Source: an uncultured Acidobacteriota bacterium (lineage in GTDB: Bacteria > Acidobacteriota > Vicinamibacteria > Fen-336). From it: a DNA stretch of 39,287 nucleotides. Location of the stretch: positions 1 through 39,287 of the forward strand of contig CADEEV010000044.1 in the NCBI GenBank assembly GCA_902826455.1, in the 5' to 3' direction. Below are positions 1 to 7,891 of this stretch, in pieces. The notes below the pieces were generated by a model. The model was given only the letters and a program-made list of their open reading frames with translations, had not been told where the DNA came from and ran no database searches. Positions within the stretch are counted from its first letter, which is position 1, and the number at the start of each line of letters is the position of its first letter. The position numbers and the translations under genes are program-made.

Positions 1-729
1 GAGGGCGCCGCGCTTGGTGACGACGCCGACCTCGGTGTCCCCCACCTTCACGAAGGCGCGCTCCAGGTCGCCCACGGCGAGGAAGAGGAGGTACGTGGAC
101 ATGCGCGGGCTCTTCGGGAACTCGACCCGCGACCAGCCGTTCGGTAGCTCCGTGCGCTTCGCGACCGGCATGTTGCTCACGACGAGGTCGGCCTTCGGCA
201 CCGTGGCGGCGACCGTGAACGTCGCCTTGTAGATCGGCTCGTCCCAGGACGGGATCAGGCGGCGCGCGTCGGAGTTCTCGAACTGCGTGAACAGGCCGCG
301 CTTCTTGCCCGCGGCCGTGTCGTAGTCGAGGGCGAACAGCCCCACGGCCTGGGTGCCGATCTTGCCGGTGTAGTCGAGATCGAGGCGATACGAACCCTTC
401 GGGATCGCCTTGGCGAAGGTGAAGGTCGCGGTCTGCGCCGGGGCGTCGACCGTGACCTTGGGCGCCGCCCACGCTCCCGCGCTCCCGCCGCTCAGCTTGA
501 CGCTCGCGAACGTGAAGTCGATCGCGTTCAGCGTGATCGAGGGCGTCGGCTCGAGCACCTCGATCGCGATGCCCACCTGCCCCTTGAAGGAGAGGGCGCC
601 CGCGTCGGGCGTGACCGCGACGTCGTAGTGCGTCGGCCGCACCGAGCGCGGCAGCTGGGTCGGGATCTCGGCCGCGGTCGCCACGGACGAGAGCATGAGG
701 CCCGTCAGGAGAATCGGGAAGCGGGACAT
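1..729 (-). CDS. M1 family metallopeptidase (aminopeptidase), N-terminal part, truncated by window edge
   Basis: The visible 243 residues start at ATG 729 behind GAGGGTGAAC and run off the window at base 1. A Sec-type signal peptide (MSRFPILLTGLMLSSVATAA) is followed by the beta-rich N-terminal domain of M1 aminopeptidases. Diagnostic stretches are PTHYDVAVTP near residues 32-41 and FTQFENSDARRLIPSWDEP near 147-165; in the family the latter reads TQFExxDARRxFPCxDEP. The GAMEN and HEXXH zinc-site motifs lie beyond the edge, so catalytic competence cannot be judged. Family members remove N-terminal residues from peptides, and the signal peptide places this one in the periplasm or outside. It lies 47 bp downstream of the helicase gene on the same strand and may share its transcript. 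The replacement of the usual Cys in PCxDEP by Ser is a minor variation. Confidence 0.88.
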   Translation of the reverse strand, partial: MSRFPILLTGLMLSSVATAAEIPTQLPRSVRPTHYDVAVTPDAGALSFKGQVGIAIEVLEPTPSITLNAIDFTFASVKLSGGSAGAWAAPKVTVDAPAQTATFTFAKAIPKGSYRLDLDYTGKIGTQAVGLFALDYDTAAGKKRGLFTQFENSDARRLIPSWDEPIYKATFTVAATVPKADLVVSNMPVAKRTELPNGWSRVEFPKSPRMSTYLLFLAVGDLERAFVKVGDTEVGVVTKRGAL

Positions 730-776
730 GTTCACCCTCTTGAAGTGAAAGCGCTGCCCGATGATACCGCGCGGCG

Positions 777-2855
777 CTAGCGCGGGCGCTTGCGGCGGGG
801 CGAGGGCTTCGCGGCTCCGGCCTTGCCGCGCTTGAGCTTCTTCTTGAGGTCGGGCAGCTCGCCGTCGTCCTCGGGCTCGAGGGTGGCTTCGACGCCGACC
901 CAGCCCGCCGGCGGTTCCGAGCCCTGCGCCTCGAAGAGAAAGCGCGAGGGCACCGAGCGCGCCAGGCGTCCGTAGCGCGCGCGCTCGGCCGCGAAGCTCA
1001 AGGTCAGGTTCGTCATGGCGCGGGTGATCCCGACGTACGTGAGGCGCCGCTCTTCCTCGATGCCGCCCTCGGCGACCGCCCGGGCGTGGGGCAACAGACC
1101 CTCTTCCATCCCGACCAGGAACACGTGGGGGAACTCGAGTCCCTTGGCGGCATGGAGCGTCATGAGCGTGACGCCGTTGCGCCGCGCATCGGTCTTCTCT
1201 CCGGGACCGTCGCCGCTCGTGAGTGCGAGCTCCTCGAGGAACGCGTGGAGCGACGGCTTCGGCGCGCGCCGCACGTGGTTCTCGGCGAAGTTCAGCACCT
1301 CGAGGACACCCGCCCAGCGCGCCTCGCGGGTCATCGGGTCGGCGTAGAGCCGCGTCACCTCGGCCTTGTAGTCGACGGCCTCGAGGAAGCGCTGCAGGCG
1401 CGGCACGAGGTCCTGGCTCGCGTCCGTGAGCCCGGAGGCCTCCACCGCGGCCCGCAACTTCTGGTACCCCTCCACCGCCTGGGGCGACAGGTCCGCGATC
1501 TCCGACGCGCGGCCGAAGGCCTCGGCCGCCGAGATGCCGTGATCGGTGGCGAACGCCAGCACGCGATCGAGGCTCGCCTTCCCCACGCCCCGCGCCGGCG
1601 TGTTGACGATGCGCAGGAGCGACGTCTCGTCGAGCGGGTTCACCGCGAGCTTCAGGTACGCGACGATGTCGCGCACCTCCTTGCGGTCGAAGAACGACAT
1701 GCCGCCGCTCACGGTGTACGGCAGGCCGTTCGCGCGCAGCTCGGCCTCGAGGGGCCGGAACTGGATCTGGGTCCGGCACAGGATCGCGAAGTCCTCGGGC
1801 GTGCCTTCGTCGAGGCGCAGGACGCCGCGGATCTCGCCGACGACGAACTGCGCTTCGCCGGTCTCGTCCTTGAGCCGCATGAAGCGCACGGGGTCGCCGT
1901 GGCCCCGGGCCGACTCCAGGGCCTTCTCGTGGCGCGACGCGTTCTTGCGGATCACGATGTTCGCCACGTCGAGGATCGGCCGCGTCGAACGATAGTTGGT
2001 CAGCAGCCGGATGATCCTGGCGCCGGTGAAGTCCTTGTGGAAGCCGAGGATCTTCTGGATGTCGGCGCCGCGCCAACCGTAGATCGACTGGTCGTCGTCG
2101 CCCACGACGCAGACGTTGCGGTGCTCCTCGCCGATCAGCCGCACGATCTCGTACTGGGGATGGTTCGTGTCCTGGTACTCGTCGACCAGCACGTAGCGGT
2201 ACTGCTTGCGGTAGTGCTCGCGGACGCTGGCGTGGTCGCGCAGCAGGCGCACGGTCTCGAGGAGCAGGTCGTCGAAATCGAGGGACCGCGTGCGCGCCAG
2301 GTACTCGCGATAGCGCTGCCAGACCGAGCCCACGAGCTGGTCGCGGCCGCCGGACCCGCTCTCGAGGAAGCCCTCGGGGGTCTGCATGCGGTTCTTCGCG
2401 AGGGAGACCCTCGCGAGCACCGCCGACGGGTTCATCGCCGTCTCGTGGACGCGCAGCTCGCGCATCGCCGACTTGACCGCGTTCAGCTGGTCCGAGGCGT
2501 CGCAGATCGTGAACCTCTTGAAGAGGCCGAGGACGTGGCCGTGCTCGCGCAGCACCTTCGCACAGAACGCGTGGAACGTGCCGACGGTCACGGCCTTCGC
2601 CTTGTCGTCCACCAGGGCCTTCAGGCGCTCGCGCATCTCCCCCGCGGCCTTGTTCGTGAAGGTGACGGCCAGGATGCTCGCGGGTGGAACGCCGCGCGAG
2701 ATCAGGTACGCGATGCGGGTGGTGATGACGCGCGTCTTGCCGGATCCGGCGCCGGCGAGGACCAGCAGCGGCCCCTCGGTCGTCGTGACGGCTTCGCGCT
2801 GGTCAGGGTTGAGCTTCGACAGCAGGCCGCTGCCGGTCGGTGTGAGTGTCGCCAA
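777..2855 (-). CDS. UvrD/PcrA/Rep-type ATP-dependent DNA helicase (SF1A)
   Basis: This 692-residue protein carries the full superfamily 1A motif set. The Q motif is LNPDQREAV (about 15-23) and Walker A is AGAGSGKT (34-41). Walker B is DEYQDTN and motif III is GDDDQSIYGWRGAD. LLTNYRST follows, then motif V TLHAAKGLEFPHVFLVG and motif VI EEERRLTYVGITRA. The length fits Rep/PcrA/UvrD (about 670-750), and I cannot say which paralogue it is. These enzymes are 3'-5' translocases that unwind DNA in nucleotide excision repair, mismatch repair or replication restart. The C-terminus is a lysine/arginine-rich tail (KKKLKRGKAG, SPRRKRPR). The only plausible start is TTG 2855, because the upstream kinase's TGA lies in the same frame 15 nt before it and no good Shine-Dalgarno sequence is visible. 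Expression may therefore depend on coupling to the kinase gene. Confidence 0.95.
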   Translation of the reverse strand: MATLTPTGSGLLSKLNPDQREAVTTTEGPLLVLAGAGSGKTRVITTRIAYLISRGVPPASILAVTFTNKAAGEMRERLKALVDDKAKAVTVGTFHAFCAKVLREHGHVLGLFKRFTICDASDQLNAVKSAMRELRVHETAMNPSAVLARVSLAKNRMQTPEGFLESGSGGRDQLVGSVWQRYREYLARTRSLDFDDLLLETVRLLRDHASVREHYRKQYRYVLVDEYQDTNHPQYEIVRLIGEEHRNVCVVGDDDQSIYGWRGADIQKILGFHKDFTGARIIRLLTNYRSTRPILDVANIVIRKNASRHEKALESARGHGDPVRFMRLKDETGEAQFVVGEIRGVLRLDEGTPEDFAILCRTQIQFRPLEAELRANGLPYTVSGGMSFFDRKEVRDIVAYLKLAVNPLDETSLLRIVNTPARGVGKASLDRVLAFATDHGISAAEAFGRASEIADLSPQAVEGYQKLRAAVEASGLTDASQDLVPRLQRFLEAVDYKAEVTRLYADPMTREARWAGVLEVLNFAENHVRRAPKPSLHAFLEELALTSGDGPGEKTDARRNGVTLMTLHAAKGLEFPHVFLVGMEEGLLPHARAVAEGGIEEERRLTYVGITRAMTNLTLSFAAERARYGRLARSVPSRFLFEAQGSEPPAGWVGVEATLEPEDDGELPDLKKKLKRGKAGAAKPSPRRKRPR

Positions 2856-2870
2856 GGAGGACGCTTTGTA

Positions 2871-5423
2871 TCACAGCTCGGCCAGCAGCTTCTCGACGTT
2901 CCGCGTCTGGCTGTGCTGGGGGCCGAGCGTCTTGCGGTAGAGCGCGAGGGCCTCGGCGAGCGTCGTGCGTGCCTCGTCGTCGCGATGCAGCGCGATCAGG
3001 CAGCGCCCCCACTTCGAGAGGATGCTGGCGCGGCTCGAGTCGGTCTCCGGCGCGCGCGCCTTCCCGGCCGCGACGCGCAGCAGGTCGGCCGCCTCGGCGT
3101 TGCGGCCGCGGAGCAGGAGCGTCTCGCCCAGGTTGCCCATGGCGATGAGGGTGCCCGCGTGGTCGGCCCCCAGCACGCGGCGGCGCCGCTCGAAGGCGTC
3201 GCGGTACTGCGCCTCGGCCTCGGGGAGACGGCCGGCCGCCTGGAAGAGCGCGCCCAGGGCGTTGATCGAGGCGAGCGTGCCCGGATGGTCGGGGCCGAGC
3301 GTGCGCGTGCGGCCGGCCAGCGCGCGCCGGCACCACGTCTCGCCCTCGGCGAGCTTCTTCTGGGCCCGCAGCGACGAGCACAGGTTCGCCATGGCCGTGA
3401 AGGCGTAGGCGTGGTCGGCGCCGAGCGTCCTCGTGTAGCCCGCGAGGGCCACGCGATAGTTCGCCTCGGCCTCCTCCGGCTTCTCGCGGTCCGAGAGCAC
3501 CAGGCCCAGGTTGAGGGTCGTCGTGAGCGTGTCGGGATGCTCCGGGCCGAGCACACGGCGCGAGGCATCGAGGGACTGCCGCAGGTAACCCTCGGCCTCG
3601 TCGAGGCGGCCGATGTCCCACAGCAGCAGGCCGAGCGCATCGAGGGACGAGAGCGTGCTGGGGTGATCGGGCCCGTGGACCCGTCTCGCCAGCGTCAGCG
3701 CCTCGCGCTGCACCGCCACGGCCTCCTCGCGCTTGTCGCGATCGCGCAGGACCTGGCCCAGCCACTGCAGCGCGTCGACCAGCTCCGCCTCGCCCTCCGT
3801 CCCGCGTCTCCGCAGCCCCTCGATCGTGGCGCGGAAGAGGACCTCGGCCGGCTCCAGCGCGCCCTTCTGGTACTCGACCACCGCGAGGCGCGACGACGCG
3901 AGCAGCGTGGCGAGGGCGTCGGGCCCGGCCGTGACGCGCAGGCCGTCGCGCGCCGCGCGCAGGTGCCCTTCCGCCTCGGGAAGCTTGTCCTGGAGACGCA
4001 GCGCGTCGCCGAGCTCCGAGCGCGCCACGAGCGTCGCCGGATCGAGGTCCCCGAGCGTGCGCCGGCGCGCCTCCCACGCCTGCTGCGCGAGCTTCGTCGC
4101 GGGAGGGTACAGACCTAGGCCCTTGTACACCTGGGCCATCGTGCCCTGGAGGCGCGCCTTCACGATGGGCTCCGCGCCGAGGGCGCCGTCGATGCGCGCG
4201 GCGGCCCGGTCCAGGATCTCGTGGGCGGTGATCGACTGGCCGCGGGCTTCCCCGGGATCGGCGACCTGGAACAGCCCGACGAGGAAGTCGGCGGTCTGAC
4301 GGGCGGTCGCGGCCTCGACGTTGGCGCGGTCGCGCTCGCGGGCCAGCCGGCGCGCCTGGACGGCCTGGGACACGGCGAGGGCCGCGAGCATCGCGACGAC
4401 GCCCGCCGCGGCCAGCACGCCGATGCGGTGGCGGCGGACGAACTTGCCTGCGCGATACCCGGCGCTCGGCGGCCCCGCGAGCACCGGCTGGTGCTCGAGG
4501 TGCCGCTCGATGTCCGCGGCCAGCTCGGCGGGCGACCCGTAGCGCCGGGCACGGTCCTTCTCGAGCGCCTTCATCGTGATCCAGTCGAGGTCGCCGCGCA
4601 GGCGGCGGTCCCCGCGCGTGCTGGGCCGCTGCGGGTCCACGTCGCGGATCAGGCGCCGCAGCTCCTCGAGGCTGGCCGTCCGCAGCCGTACCGGATCGAA
4701 CGGCAACGCCCCCACGAGCAGCTCGTAGAGGATCACGCCCAGGGCGTAGACGTCGGTGCGCGTGTCGACGTCCAGGCCCGAGAGCTCCGCCTGCTCGGGG
4801 CTCATGTAGACGGGAGTGCCGACGATCGCGCCCAGCTCGGTGTGCATGGTCTTCGTCGTGAGCCGCTGCGAGACGGCCTTCGCCACGCCGAAGTCGATGA
4901 TGCGGGGCTGCGGGCGGCCGTCGTGGGCGGTCACGAGGACGTTCGAGGGCTTGAGGTCGCGGTGGATGATGCCCTTCTGGTGCGCGTGCTGGACGCCCTC
5001 GCAGACCTGCACGAAGAGCTTGAGGCGCGCGGCCGTCGACAGCCCCTGGGCCTCGGCGTAGGTCGTGATCGCCTGGCCCCGCACGTGCTCCATGACGAAG
5101 TACGGCTGGCCGCGGGGCGTCGCGCCGGCGTCGAACACCTTCGCGATGTACGGGTGGTCCATGAGCGCCAGGGCCTGGCGCTCGGCCTCGAAGCGGGCGA
5201 CCACCTGGCGCGTGTCCATGCCGGCCTTGATGACCTTTAGGGCCACGCGGCGCCGCATCGGCTCGGACTGCTCGGCGAGCCAGACCTCCCCCATGCCGCC
5301 TTCGCCGATCTTCTGGAGCAGGCGGTACGGGCCGATCGGCTCCGCGGGCGGCGTCTCGCGCGTCGGCGCGAGGCCGCCACTGCCGTCGTCGTCCAGCGTC
5401 GCGTCGTCCTCGACGTCGCTCAT
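2871..5423 (-). CDS. Transmembrane Ser/Thr protein kinase with C-terminal TPR array
   Basis: An 850-residue Hanks-type kinase. After a 30-residue acidic leader come the glycine loop GEGGMGEV (40-47), the ATP-anchoring lysine in VALKVIK (K63), the catalytic loop HRDLKPSN (154-161), the metal-binding DFG (177-179) and the activation-segment [10 protein letters not shown] (202-211). One hydrophobic segment (about 334-353, [17 protein letters not shown]) then separates the cytoplasmic kinase from about 490 residues of kinesin-light-chain-like TPR repeats. These repeat about every 42 residues with the signature GPDHPxTLxSLxxLG. By topology the TPR region would be extracytoplasmic. Kinases of this layout are abundant in Acidobacteriota, Planctomycetota and Myxococcota. 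It starts at ATG 5423, 15 nt after the solute-binding protein gene, and is followed 15 nt later by the helicase. That invites, but does not prove, a ligand-sensing partnership with the binding protein. Confidence 0.95.
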   Translation of the reverse strand: MSDVEDDATLDDDGSGGLAPTRETPPAEPIGPYRLLQKIGEGGMGEVWLAEQSEPMRRRVALKVIKAGMDTRQVVARFEAERQALALMDHPYIAKVFDAGATPRGQPYFVMEHVRGQAITTYAEAQGLSTAARLKLFVQVCEGVQHAHQKGIIHRDLKPSNVLVTAHDGRPQPRIIDFGVAKAVSQRLTTKTMHTELGAIVGTPVYMSPEQAELSGLDVDTRTDVYALGVILYELLVGALPFDPVRLRTASLEELRRLIRDVDPQRPSTRGDRRLRGDLDWITMKALEKDRARRYGSPAELAADIERHLEHQPVLAGPPSAGYRAGKFVRRHRIGVLAAAGVVAMLAALAVSQAVQARRLARERDRANVEAATARQTADFLVGLFQVADPGEARGQSITAHEILDRAAARIDGALGAEPIVKARLQGTMAQVYKGLGLYPPATKLAQQAWEARRRTLGDLDPATLVARSELGDALRLQDKLPEAEGHLRAARDGLRVTAGPDALATLLASSRLAVVEYQKGALEPAEVLFRATIEGLRRRGTEGEAELVDALQWLGQVLRDRDKREEAVAVQREALTLARRVHGPDHPSTLSSLDALGLLLWDIGRLDEAEGYLRQSLDASRRVLGPEHPDTLTTTLNLGLVLSDREKPEEAEANYRVALAGYTRTLGADHAYAFTAMANLCSSLRAQKKLAEGETWCRRALAGRTRTLGPDHPGTLASINALGALFQAAGRLPEAEAQYRDAFERRRRVLGADHAGTLIAMGNLGETLLLRGRNAEAADLLRVAAGKARAPETDSSRASILSKWGRCLIALHRDDEARTTLAEALALYRKTLGPQHSQTRNVEKLLAEL

Positions 5424-5438
5424 GGCGCGCCTCGCTCG

Positions 5439-6218
5439 CTAGGAGCCGCCCTTGCCGAGGACCGTGAGCACCTGGTCGCCGAAGTACTTCACGACCAGGC
5501 GGCTCCACGACGCGCTGCGCCGGAAGTTCGTGAGGTACTGGGTGAGGGCCGCCTCCAGGGCGTCGTCCTCCTTGCGCACGGCCCAGGCCACGCGCCCGGT
5601 CGGCCCCACGGTGGCGCCCGCCTGCAGGCCCGGCGTGCGCTTGAGGGCGAGCGCGAACTCCGAGACCGGGATCACGGCGGCGCTCGCGTCGCCCTTCTGG
5701 AGGGCCCTCACGAGGGCGTCCATCGTGTCGACCGGCACGAGGGCGCTGGCAGGCACGCCCGCCTGCACCGCTTCCTCGGCCGGCTTCGCGCCGCGGATCA
5801 CCGCCACCCTCGCCGCCTTCAGCTCGTCGAGGCGCGCGATCCGGGCCGCCGGCTTGAGGCTGACGGCGATGTTGTGGGTCGGCATCACCTCGGGCGTGAA
5901 GTCGGCCACGAGGCGGCGCTCGGGCGTGTCGAAGATCGCCACGATCAGGTCGCCGTCGCCCTTTTGCAGCAGGGGCAGGCGCTGGGCGTGGCCGGGCGCC
6001 TTCACGACCTCGATCTTGAGGCCGTGGAGCCTCGTGAAGCCCTCGAGGATCTCGCGCTCGAAGCCCGGCTGGCTCGAGGCTTCGATCGCGAACGTCTCGG
6101 GCGCCTCGTCGGCGGCCACGATCACCCGCAGCACGCCGCGCTTCTGGATCTGCGGCAGGTCGAGGGCCGCCGCCGATCCGCCCGCGACGAGGCTCAGCGC
6201 GACGAGCGCGGCCTTCAC
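5439..6218 (-). CDS. Periplasmic solute-binding protein, family 3 (amino-acid-binding-like)
   Basis: A 259-residue protein starting at GTG 6218, which overlaps the stop of the SGNH hydrolase gene in a GTGA junction. A short signal peptide (VKAALVALSLVAGGSAAA) precedes the SBP_bac_3 fold. Visible family elements are the strand RGVLRVIV (27-34), GFEREILEGFTRLHGLKIEVV (52-72; family consensus GFDVDLAxAIAxxLG), RRLVADFTP (101-109), and the second-lobe signals VAVIRGAK and DASAAVIP. Members bind polar amino acids or related small molecules for ABC importers, or serve as sensor domains. No permease or ATPase gene is nearby. The next gene in the operon is a transmembrane kinase, so a sensory role is an alternative to transport. 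The N-terminal domain of the lytic transglycosylase MltF has the same fold, but the catalytic domain is absent here. Confidence 0.85.
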   Translation of the reverse strand: MKAALVALSLVAGGSAAALDLPQIQKRGVLRVIVAADEAPETFAIEASSQPGFEREILEGFTRLHGLKIEVVKAPGHAQRLPLLQKGDGDLIVAIFDTPERRLVADFTPEVMPTHNIAVSLKPAARIARLDELKAARVAVIRGAKPAEEAVQAGVPASALVPVDTMDALVRALQKGDASAAVIPVSEFALALKRTPGLQAGATVGPTGRVAWAVRKEDDALEAALTQYLTNFRRSASWSRLVVKYFGDQVLTVLGKGGS

Positions 6219-6937
6219 CGGCGCGCGGCGACGAGCGCCGCCTCCGCCACGGGCCGCATGGCCGCGTAGCCCTCGGCCGTCGGATGCACCTCGTCCGAGG
6301 CCAGTCCCGGCCGCATGCCGCCGCGGCCGTTCGACAGGGCCCCGTGGTAGTCGGCGTAGACGGCGCCGACCTGCCGCGCGTAGTCGCGCAGCCACTCGTT
6401 CGTCGCGACGATCGCGCCGGCCGTCTCGAGGCCCGGCCGCCACGGGAAGCTCGCGGCCGGCGGGATCGAGGCCAGGATCACGGAGACCCGGCTCGCCTGG
6501 GCCAGCTCGGTCATCGAGCGCAGGTTGTCCTGGGTCATCTCGGGGGTCGAGGGGCCCGTGTTGCCCGCGATGTCGTTCGTGCCGGCCATGATCTGCACGA
6601 CGCGCGGCTCGAGCCGGAGCACGTCGGCGCGGAAGCGCACCAGCATCTGGGGCGTCGTCTGGCCCCCGATGCCGCGGCACACGCGGCCGTTCGAGAAGAA
6701 GGCGGGATCCGCGTGGCGCCAGCCCTCGGTGATGGAGTCCCCCAGGAACACCGCCTCGACCGGCGCGCCGCTCGCACGCAGGGCGGCGTTCTCGGCCCGG
6801 TAGCGCTCGAGATACGGCCAGTCGGTTCCCAGACGCTCCTCGGCCGACGGCGGCGGGAGGGCGTGGCCGGTGCCGGCCGCGAGGGCGCTGCCCGCGATGG
6901 CGCCGGAAAGGAGCTGGCGGCGACTGACGCTTCCCAT
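6215..6937 (-). CDS. Tat-exported SGNH/GDSL-family esterase or acylhydrolase
   Basis: 240 residues with a Tat-like leader (SRRQLL at 5-10, then a weakly hydrophobic stretch and an Ala-rich cleavage region). The four SGNH blocks are present. Block I is FLGDSITEG with nucleophile Ser68, block II is the GIGGQTT glycine, block III is GTND with Asn121, and block V is DEVHPT with the Asp215/His218 pair. The GIGGQTT and GTNDI forms resemble secreted GDSL lipases and platelet-activating-factor acetylhydrolase-like enzymes that remove acyl groups from glycans or lipids; the substrate is not visible. The start at ATG 6937 has a GGAGG Shine-Dalgarno 5-6 nt upstream. It is the first gene of the leftward run (SGNH, binding protein, kinase, helicase) and overlaps the binding-protein gene by 4 nt. 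The promoter must lie in the roughly 50 bp shared with the divergent FMN reductase. Confidence 0.93.
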   Translation of the reverse strand: MGSVSRRQLLSGAIAGSALAAGTGHALPPPSAEERLGTDWPYLERYRAENAALRASGAPVEAVFLGDSITEGWRHADPAFFSNGRVCRGIGGQTTPQMLVRFRADVLRLEPRVVQIMAGTNDIAGNTGPSTPEMTQDNLRSMTELAQASRVSVILASIPPAASFPWRPGLETAGAIVATNEWLRDYARQVGAVYADYHGALSNGRGGMRPGLASDEVHPTAEGYAAMRPVAEAALVAARR

Positions 6938-6987
6938 GGAGACCTCCGCTCTCGCGTGAGTGTACTCTTGCCTTGGGAGGTGTACGG

Positions 6988-7554
6988 GTGCCGAAGTTGG
7001 GCGTCGTGGTGGGGAGCGTGCGCCAGGGACGCGCGGGCCTTCCGGTGACGGAGTGGTTCGAGGCGATCGCGCGACGCCATGGCGGCTTCGAGATCGAGCG
7101 TCTCGACCTGAAGGAGGTCGCGCTACCGCTCCTCGAGGAGCCGGCCCACCCGCGCCTCGGCCGGTACGAGGGCGCGGCCGTCAAGGCCTGGAGCGCCCGC
7201 GTCGCGGCCCTCGACGCCTTCGTCTTCGTGTCCCCCGAGTACAACTACGGCACGCCCCCGGCCCTGGCAAACGCGATCGACACGCTGTTCGCCGAGTGGG
7301 CCTACAAGCCGGTGGGCTTCGTCAGCTACGGCGGGACCGCCGGCGGCACCCGCGCCGTCCAGATGACGAAGCAGATCGTCACGACCCTCAAGATGGTGCC
7401 GCTGGTCGAGGCCGTGGCGATCCCGTTCTTCGCCCAGTGGATGGACGCGGCCACGGGCGCGTTCAAGGGCAACGAGGCCCTCGAGAAGAACGCGGTCAGC
7501 ATGCTCGACGAGCTCGTCCGCTGGACCGGGGCGCTCAAGGTGCTGCGAGGCTGA
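6988..7554 (+). CDS. NADPH-dependent FMN reductase-like flavoprotein
   Basis: 188 residues with the flavodoxin-like FMN_red fold. The FMN phosphate loop is GSVRQGRAG (9-17), the isoalloxazine-binding loop is SPEYNYGTPPALANAID (82-98), and SYGGTAGG follows at about 113-120. Relatives are dimeric and reduce FMN, azo dyes, quinones or chromate with NAD(P)H; the physiological substrate cannot be read here. I chose GTG 6988 over TTG 6973 because GGGAGG (6975-6980) sits 7 nt upstream of it, whereas the TTG would precede its own ribosome site. The protein then starts PKLGVVVGS, directly at the first beta strand, as is typical. It diverges from the SGNH hydrolase gene and ends 4 nt before the zinc-ribbon gene, so the pilin-like cluster may be transcribed with it. 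Confidence 0.9.
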   Translation: MPKLGVVVGSVRQGRAGLPVTEWFEAIARRHGGFEIERLDLKEVALPLLEEPAHPRLGRYEGAAVKAWSARVAALDAFVFVSPEYNYGTPPALANAIDTLFAEWAYKPVGFVSYGGTAGGTRAVQMTKQIVTTLKMVPLVEAVAIPFFAQWMDAATGAFKGNEALEKNAVSMLDELVRWTGALKVLRG

Positions 7555-7558
7555 AGCA

Positions 7559-7891
7559 GTGGCCGCCCCCGCGAGCACTGGAACCTGGACCTGCCCCGGC
7601 TGTGAACGGCGCGTGCCGCGGCGCGAGCCCCGCTGCCATTGCGGCGCCGCGCGCCTCGAGCTCACCGCCGACTCCGTCGCGTCGGGGGCCGCGCCGGCGA
7701 GCCCCGCGCTGATCGCGGTGGTCGTCCTGCTCGTCGCGGGCTGCGTCCTCCTGCTGGTCGGTCGCGGGGGATCGCCCCACGCTCGGGCCGGAGCGCGCCC
7801 CTCCGCGGGCACGACGGGCTCGACGCCCCGGCCGGGGTCCGCGCCCGGCGTCTTCCCGCCGCTACCCGAGCTGCCGCCCGAGCCCGAGTGA
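7559..7891 (+). CDS. Small zinc-ribbon, single-pass membrane protein
   Basis: A 110-residue protein I do not recognise as a named family. It begins at GTG 7559, 4 nt after the FMN reductase stop. Residues 11-29 form a compact zinc-ribbon-like knuckle with Cys12-x2-Cys15 and Cys26-x-Cys28. A hydrophobic segment at about 50-68 (ALIAVVVLLVAGCVLLLVG) would span the membrane, and the C-terminal 40 residues are rich in Pro, Gly and Ser (ending PELPPEPE). The stop overlaps the start of the PilW-like gene as GTGA (7888-7891), the best argument that it is real and part of the pilin-like unit. Possible roles are assembly or regulation of that unit at the membrane, which is inference only. The alternative is a spurious ORF, but the Cys pattern, the TM and the tight junctions on both sides argue against that. 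Confidence 0.68.
   Translation: MAAPASTGTWTCPGCERRVPRREPRCHCGAARLELTADSVASGAAPASPALIAVVVLLVAGCVLLLVGRGGSPHARAGARPSAGTTGSTPRPGSAPGVFPPLPELPPEPE

Noticed and set aside
1086-4118. 1010-codon open frame on the plus strand opposite the helicase and kinase
   Set aside because: The antisense genes have complete motif sets. The plus-strand translation is an Arg/Glu/Ala/Leu-rich low-complexity product typical of antisense frames in GC-rich DNA.
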